Positions 59,900 to 64,000 of a DNA stretch of 64,000 bases are shown one piece after another. The notes under the pieces are model-generated. The model searched no databases and was not told the origin of the DNA. It saw only the letters and a program-made list of their open reading frames with translations. Positions within the stretch are counted from its first letter, which is position 1, and every line of letters begins with the position of its first letter. This DNA comes from CAVTBT01 sp963733065 (GTDB lineage Bacteria; Actinomycetota; Thermoleophilia; Gaiellales; Gaiellaceae), in contig CAVTBT010000005.1 of assembly GCA_963733065.1 (NCBI GenBank), positions 558,001 to 622,000 of the forward strand, in the 5' to 3' direction. A program made the position numbers and the translations under genes.

Positions 59900-60274
59900 G
59901 TGGACCGCGAGGCGATGGCGCGTGAGCAGCGCCGCAGGCAGGTCGAGGAGGCGCTCGAGGACGAGCGCGGGCGCGAGGCGGCGCTGGCCGAGCGGCTGGC
60001 AGAGATCGTCGCCGAGACCGATGGCCCCCGGATCGACGAGCAGGTCTTCGAGCGGCTCGACCCCGAGGACACGGCGATCGTGCGCGAGGTGCTCGAGGTC
60101 CCGGTCGGCGACGAGTACGAGCCGGACGAGGACGACGATCCCTACGTGTTCGAGCTCGACGCTGACGACGGGGACTCGTCGGACGAGGAGATCGCCAGGC
60201 TGCAGGGCGAGATCGCGGGCTCGCGCCGCCGGCAGCTGGCGCTGCAGCGCTACCTCGACGCGCTGGACGCGTGA
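59900..60274 (+). CDS. Small acidic coiled-coil protein of unknown function
   Basis: A 124-residue protein: a charged helix (EAMAREQRRRQVEEALEDERGREAALAERLAEIV) predicted to form a coiled coil, a middle part with DEQVFERLDPEDTAIVREVLEV, an acidic stretch (EYEPDEDDDPYVFELDADDGD) and a last helix (RRRQLALQRYLDAL). I recognise no family. It is probably cytoplasmic and elongated. TATCGT-N6-GTG suggests a leaderless start. Its stop overlaps the CitE-like gene, so it is co-translated with that lyase. Confidence 0.6.
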   Translation: MDREAMAREQRRRQVEEALEDERGREAALAERLAEIVAETDGPRIDEQVFERLDPEDTAIVREVLEVPVGDEYEPDEDDDPYVFELDADDGDSSDEEIARLQGEIAGSRRRQLALQRYLDALDA

Positions 60275-61125
60275 GCGCGGACCTCTCGCTCGTGCGGACG
60301 GTGCTGTTCGCGCCGGCGGGCGACGAGCGCAAGCTCCGCAACGCCCTGGCGAGCGCTGCGGACGCCATCGTGGCCGACCTCGAGGACGCAACCGCTCCCG
60401 ACCGGAAGGCAGCCGCCCGCGACACGGTCGAGGCGGTCCTGGCAGAGGCCGGGCGGAACGGGCCGCTGCGCGCGCTGCGTGTGAACGCGCCCTTTACCGA
60501 GTGGTTCGCCGACGACCTCGCGCTGACGGCGCGCCTCTCGCTCGACTTCATCGTCCTGCCCAAGGCGACCGCGGACACGGTCGCGCCGCTTGGCGCGGAC
60601 GGCCCGCCGGTGCTCGCGATCGTCGAGACCGCCGCCGGCGTCCGGCTCGCGTACGAGACCGCGGCCACGCCGCGGGTCTTCGCCCTGGCGCTCGGCAGCC
60701 ACGACCTGGCCGCCGAGCTGCTCACCGAGCCGCGCCCCGACGGTGCGGAGCTCCTCTACCCGCGCTCGAAGCTCGTAACGGACTCCGCCGCCGCAGGCGT
60801 CAGGCCGCCGTTCGACGTCGTCTTCCTCGACATCCGCGACGCGGCGGGGCTCGAGGCACAGGCAGCGCTCGCCCGCAGCCTCGGCTTCCGCGGCAAGCTC
60901 TGCATCCACCCCGACCAGATCGAGCCGATCCGGCGCGTCTTCGCACCGAGCGAGGCCGAGCTCGACTGGGCACGCCGCGTTCTCGAGGCACACGAGGCAG
61001 GCCTGCGTGAGGGCCGCGGCGCCGTCGCGCTCGACGGCCGGATGGTCGATGCTCCGGTCGTGAGCAGGGCACAGCGACTGCTCGACGAGGCGGAGCACCT
61101 GGGCGCGCATTCAGCCGGAGCCTAG
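60271..61125 (+). CDS. CitE-like HpcH/HpaI-family CoA lyase
   Basis: A 284-residue TIM-barrel lyase resembling citrate-lyase beta subunit and malyl-CoA/citramalyl-CoA lyases. RTVLFAPAGDERKLRNALASAADAIVADLEDATAPDRKAAARDT carries the DLED-like metal/substrate loop near residue 35. PPVLAIVETAAGVRLAYETAA supplies the metal-binding Glu, FALALGSHDLAAELLTEPRPDG the GxxDL block, and FRGKLCIHPDQIEPIRRVFAPSEAELDWAR the C-terminal IHPxQ block. It may cleave (S)-citramalyl-CoA or malyl-CoA and thus complement block B, though it is a separate operon. Stop shares CTAG with the convergent cyclase gene. Confidence 0.83.
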   Translation: MSADLSLVRTVLFAPAGDERKLRNALASAADAIVADLEDATAPDRKAAARDTVEAVLAEAGRNGPLRALRVNAPFTEWFADDLALTARLSLDFIVLPKATADTVAPLGADGPPVLAIVETAAGVRLAYETAATPRVFALALGSHDLAAELLTEPRPDGAELLYPRSKLVTDSAAAGVRPPFDVVFLDIRDAAGLEAQAALARSLGFRGKLCIHPDQIEPIRRVFAPSEAELDWARRVLEAHEAGLREGRGAVALDGRMVDAPVVSRAQRLLDEAEHLGAHSAGA

Positions 61126-64000
61126 GCCGCGGTTCGTTCGAGCAGGGTCCTCGCGCGGGCGGCGAGCACGATCGAGCCCTTGCGCTCGGCGAGCTCGACG
61201 GCCGTTCGTAGCGCCTCCGCCGCCTCGGCGTCTCGCCCCGCGGCGGTCAGCACCTCGCCGAGGACGAGGTACGAGTCCGCCTGGTCCTCGATGTAATCCG
61301 TGCGGTCCGCGATCCGCGCTCCCTCCATCGCATGCGCGACCGCCTCCTCGTGGAGCCCGCGGGCGGACGCGAGGAGCGCGCGAGCGTGGCATGCCGTCGT
61401 CGCCGTGAAGACGTCGTCCTCCGACGCGAGTCGCTGGCCCTCGTCGACGATTTCCTCGGCCTCGGCGAGGCGGCCGAGCCGAACGAGCACGGTCGCGAGG
61501 ATCGTGCCGGCCGTCGAGCGGAAGCCGCGCTCGCCCACCTCCTCGAGGCCGAGCCACGCCTCGCGGAGGATGCGCTCGGCAGCCACGAAATCGCCGGCGA
61601 GCAGCTCGACCCTGACGACGTTCGTGGCGATCGAGAGGTGGAACAGCGTCGCGCCGCGCTCCGCCCGGTGCTGCCGCAGCTCGGCGTACAGCGCACGGGC
61701 GGCGTCGAAATCGCCGCGCGCGGCGTCGACCAGCGGACGGTGGTTGCGCATGTCCGAGCCGCCGCGCCCCCCGAAGCGCCCGTACCCTGCGGCGAGCCGC
61801 TCGTCGACGAACCGCTCCAGCTCCGCATAGGGCGACGGGCCCATCAGCAGCGCCCCCGATATGAGGCCTGCGATCTCGTCCTCCAGAATCGGCGACCCCG
61901 TTCGGACGGCGTGCGCAAGTGCGCGACGCCCGTCCACGAGTGCACCGGCGCAGTCGCCGAGCCAGAATCTGAACCATCCCAGCCCGGAGTGCGCGCGGGC
62001 CAGCAACTCCTCGTCCGCGGTCGCCGGCAGCGAGGCGACGACCCGCTCAGCCTCCTCGAGCACGCCCGCCATTGGCTCCTCGCCCATGTGCCCGCGGATG
62101 AAGAGGGACACGAGCCGTGCGTGCGCCGCCGTCTCCTGTTCGCCGCGGGCGTCCGCCTCCTCCACCGACCGTTCGAGGAGCGCGCGGCCGCCCTCCACGT
62201 CCCCCATGGCGTAGAGGGCCTCGCCGAGCGCGGGAAGCAGCCGCACATGAGCCACGTCGTCGGGCTCGAGCAGGTTCGTCGCCCGTCTGAGCAGGTTGGC
62301 GGCGGCGTGGAGGTCGGTGCGCTGGAGGGCGCGCGTACCGGCGCCCCCGAGGTGTGCCGACGCTCGTCGTGCGAGTGCCGGCGCCGGCCGGCCGAGCTCC
62401 GCCCGGTACCGCGCCGCCTGCTCGAGGTGGTAGCCGAGGATCTCCTCGAGCTCGACGAGCTCGGCGCCGCGCTCGCCGATCCAGTCGGCGAAGCGCTCGT
62501 GCAGATCGGCGCGCGTCGACTTCGGCAGTGCCTCGTACGCCGCGTCCCGGATGAGGAGATGCCGGAAGCGGAACGCGTCGTCGTCCGAGAGCACGGCCGG
62601 AGTTGGCCGCACCAGCTCCTTGCGGACGAGGCTCAGCAAGTGAGTCGCGACACCGCCGCCGTTAGCCGCGAGCGCCTCGACGGCGCCGCGGTGGAAGACC
62701 TGGCCCTCGACCGCGCCTCGCTCGAGCGCGTCTCGCTCCGAACTGGGGAGCTGGTCGATGCGGGCGGCCAGCAGCGCCTGGATCGTGAGCGGCACGTCGA
62801 TCGGCCCGGCGTCCTGCTCCCCGACCATCGCGAGCATCTCCTCGACGAAGAGCGGATTCCCCTCCGCCGCCGCGAGGATGCGCTCGCGCAACTCGGTGTC
62901 GAGATCGCTCCCGCCGAGCAGGTCGTCGATCAGCTCTGCGGTCTCGGGCGGGCCCAGGGGCTCGAGCAGCACCGTCGTCGCATTGAGCTTGCCGCCGCTC
63001 CAGCCAGGGCGGCGGTCGAGCAGCTCCGGTCTCGCCAGGCAGAGCAGCAGGATGGGCGCGTCACGGCTCAGGTCGGCCACGTACTCGACGAGGTCGAGGA
63101 ACGCGGGCTCTCCCCAGTGGACGTCGTCGAGCAGGACGACGATCGGCGCCTCGGACGCAACCGTCTCGAGCAGCTTGCGCACCCCCAGCGCGATCTCGTC
63201 GGTCGACGCCTCGCCCTGGCCCAGCAGGCCGGCCAGCCACGCGTCGTCCGGGATGCTGCGCCGGTCTCCGAGCTGCTTCACGATCTCCACGACAGGCCAG
63301 TACGTGATGCCCTCGCCGTACGACAGGCAGCGGCCGGTGACCACGGTGCCGTCGAGGTCGTGCAGGAACTCTCGCGCGAGCCGTGACTTGCCAACGCCGG
63401 CGGCGCCGAGGATCGTGAACAGCGCACAGGCTCGCTCGGATCGCACTCGCTCCCAGGCATCCGCGAGGAGCCGCGACTCCGCCGCCCGCCCCACGAGCCG
63501 CGCGTCGAAGCGCCGGGCACGCGCCTCGTCGCCCGTGATGGCGATCAGCCGGTACGCGGTCAGCGGCTCGGACTTGCCCTTGGCATCGATCGGCGGGACG
63601 AGCTCCGCATCCACGGCGTCACGCACGAGCAGGTACGTGTCTGCGCCGACGAGCACCTCGCCGGGCGCCGCCGCCTGCTCGAGCCGGGCCGCGACGTTGA
63701 CGGCGTCGCCGGTGATGAGGGTGTCGCCCGCGCCGGTGACGACCGGTCCCGTGTTGACGCCGATGCGGACGTCGATCTCGACGGCGTCGCGGAGCTCCAC
63801 GGCGGCGCGCATCGCGCGCAGCGCGTCGTCCTCGTGCACCTGCGGCACCCCGAAGACGGCCATCACCGCGTCGCCGATGAACTTCTCGACGGTGCCGCCG
63901 TGGCGCTCGATCGCCGCGCGGGCCGTATCGAAGTACCTCGCCATCACCGCCCGCGTTGCCTCGGGGTCGAGCCGTTCGGCGCGGGCCGTCGAGCCCATCA
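61122..64000 (-). CDS. Adenylate/guanylate cyclase with AAA ATPase and TPR domains, 5' end off window
   Basis: At least 958 residues; the first few residues lie beyond the right edge. Class III cyclase domain, residues ~1-155: GSTARAERLDPE (start of the DxxGST metal block, its Asp not visible), VEKFIGDAVMAVFGVPQVHEDDALRAM (substrate Lys, second metal Asp) and ITGDAVNVAARLEQAA (transition-state Asn and Arg), so probably active. Then a STAND/AAA module with Walker A LGAAGVGKSRLAREF, Walker B VVLLDDVHWGEPAFL and GNPLFVEEML. The rest is TPR-like helices. Such proteins are common signal enzymes in this phylum; the ligand is unknown. Confidence 0.85.
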   Translation of the reverse strand, partial: MGSTARAERLDPEATRAVMARYFDTARAAIERHGGTVEKFIGDAVMAVFGVPQVHEDDALRAMRAAVELRDAVEIDVRIGVNTGPVVTGAGDTLITGDAVNVAARLEQAAAPGEVLVGADTYLLVRDAVDAELVPPIDAKGKSEPLTAYRLIAITGDEARARRFDARLVGRAAESRLLADAWERVRSERACALFTILGAAGVGKSRLAREFLHDLDGTVVTGRCLSYGEGITYWPVVEIVKQLGDRRSIPDDAWLAGLLGQGEASTDEIALGVRKLLETVASEAPIVVLLDDVHWGEPAFLDLVEYVADLSRDAPILLLCLARPELLDRRPGWSGGKLNATTVLLEPLGPPETAELIDDLLGGSDLDTELRERILAAAEGNPLFVEEMLAMVGEQDAGPIDVPLTIQALLAARIDQLPSSERDALERGAVEGQVFHRGAVEALAANGGGVATHLLSLVRKELVRPTPAVLSDDDAFRFRHLLIRDAAYEALPKSTRADLHERFADWIGERGAELVELEEILGYHLEQAARYRAELGRPAPALARRASAHLGGAGTRALQRTDLHAAANLLRRATNLLEPDDVAHVRLLPALGEALYAMGDVEGGRALLERSVEEADARGEQETAAHARLVSLFIRGHMGEEPMAGVLEEAERVVASLPATADEELLARAHSGLGWFRFWLGDCAGALVDGRRALAHAVRTGSPILEDEIAGLISGALLMGPSPYAELERFVDERLAAGYGRFGGRGGSDMRNHRPLVDAARGDFDAARALYAELRQHRAERGATLFHLSIATNVVRVELLAGDFVAAERILREAWLGLEEVGERGFRSTAGTILATVLVRLGRLAEAEEIVDEGQRLASEDDVFTATTACHARALLASARGLHEEAVAHAMEGARIADRTDYIEDQADSYLVLGEVLTAAGRDAEAAEALRTAVELAERKGSIVLAARARTLLERTAA

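Noticed and set aside
56735..60391. Very long minus-strand frame reaching across GntR and MFS genes
   Set aside because: Only its last 417 codons code for the CoA-transferase; the rest is out-of-frame shadow of the GntR and MFS genes.
1..64000. CRISPR arrays, insertion sequences, phage or plasmid genes
   Set aside because: No regularly spaced direct repeats, transposase, integrase or replication genes were seen on either strand; the only tRNA shows no flanking attachment repeat.

Overview
The window comes from a very GC-rich bacterium. Its GTG, TTG and possible CTG starts, many four-base gene overlaps, F420-type luciferase-like oxidoreductases, a long cyclase/AAA regulator and abundant leaderless-looking starts fit an actinobacterium. 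The gene content suggests a soil or groundwater Thermoleophilia-like lineage, but that is inference; no rRNA or marker gene proves it.

Left end (0-15.5 kb): housekeeping genes. The 3' end of hemC and hemD (tetrapyrrole synthesis) are followed by a SAM hydroxide adenosyltransferase, an NCS2 purine permease, tRNA-Phe, a CPA1 K+/H+ antiporter, arginase, a methyltransferase and an F420-type oxidoreductase. Next come an MFS carrier, a carbamoyl-amino-acid hydrolase, an acetamidase/formamidase, a cyclase-family amidohydrolase, a DsbA-fold protein and an ornithine-cyclodeaminase-like enzyme.

Middle (15.5-25 kb): a second M20 hydrolase, an aconitase and a DMT exporter. A minus-strand cluster follows: a newly spotted 54-residue AtzG-like subunit, its amidase, a D-hydantoinase (frameshifted) and a carbamoylsarcosine-amidase-like enzyme. 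An FmdB zinc ribbon, an alpha/beta hydrolase and a GNAT gene follow.

Divergent block A (25-39 kb): a minus-strand chain of coupled genes (zinc alcohol dehydrogenase, HyuA, HyuB, GntR, luciferase-like oxidoreductase, CaiB CoA-transferase, PuuE-type allantoinase, cysteine-dioxygenase-like cupin). It faces a plus-strand operon (MaoC hydratase, MmgE/PrpD, two acyl-CoA dehydrogenases, a truncated nitronate monooxygenase). Both promoters, and two others in the window, carry one 19-bp motif with core GTCWGACWTYCGG.

Block B (39-58.7 kb): a CobW GTPase with a small Cys protein, a polysaccharide deacetylase, a PotABCD-like ABC importer, an NCS1 permease and an alpha/beta hydrolase. Upstream of these lies a second hydantoinase operon: GntR, CaiB, HMG-CoA-lyase-like, HyuA, HyuB, isochorismatase-like amidase, LeuC-like, LeuD-like, DUF3891. 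Together these look like uptake and stepwise ring opening, deamidation, hydration, CoA activation and C-C cleavage of a cyclic amide or imide.

Right end (58.7-64 kb): an MFS carrier, an acidic small protein, a CitE-like lyase and a class III cyclase/AAA/TPR regulator cut by the window edge.

Eleven genes between 21 and 50 kb are broken by apparent single-base insertions, mostly in short G/C runs. They are described as single genes, because the encoded proteins are otherwise intact and sequencing error is the simplest explanation.
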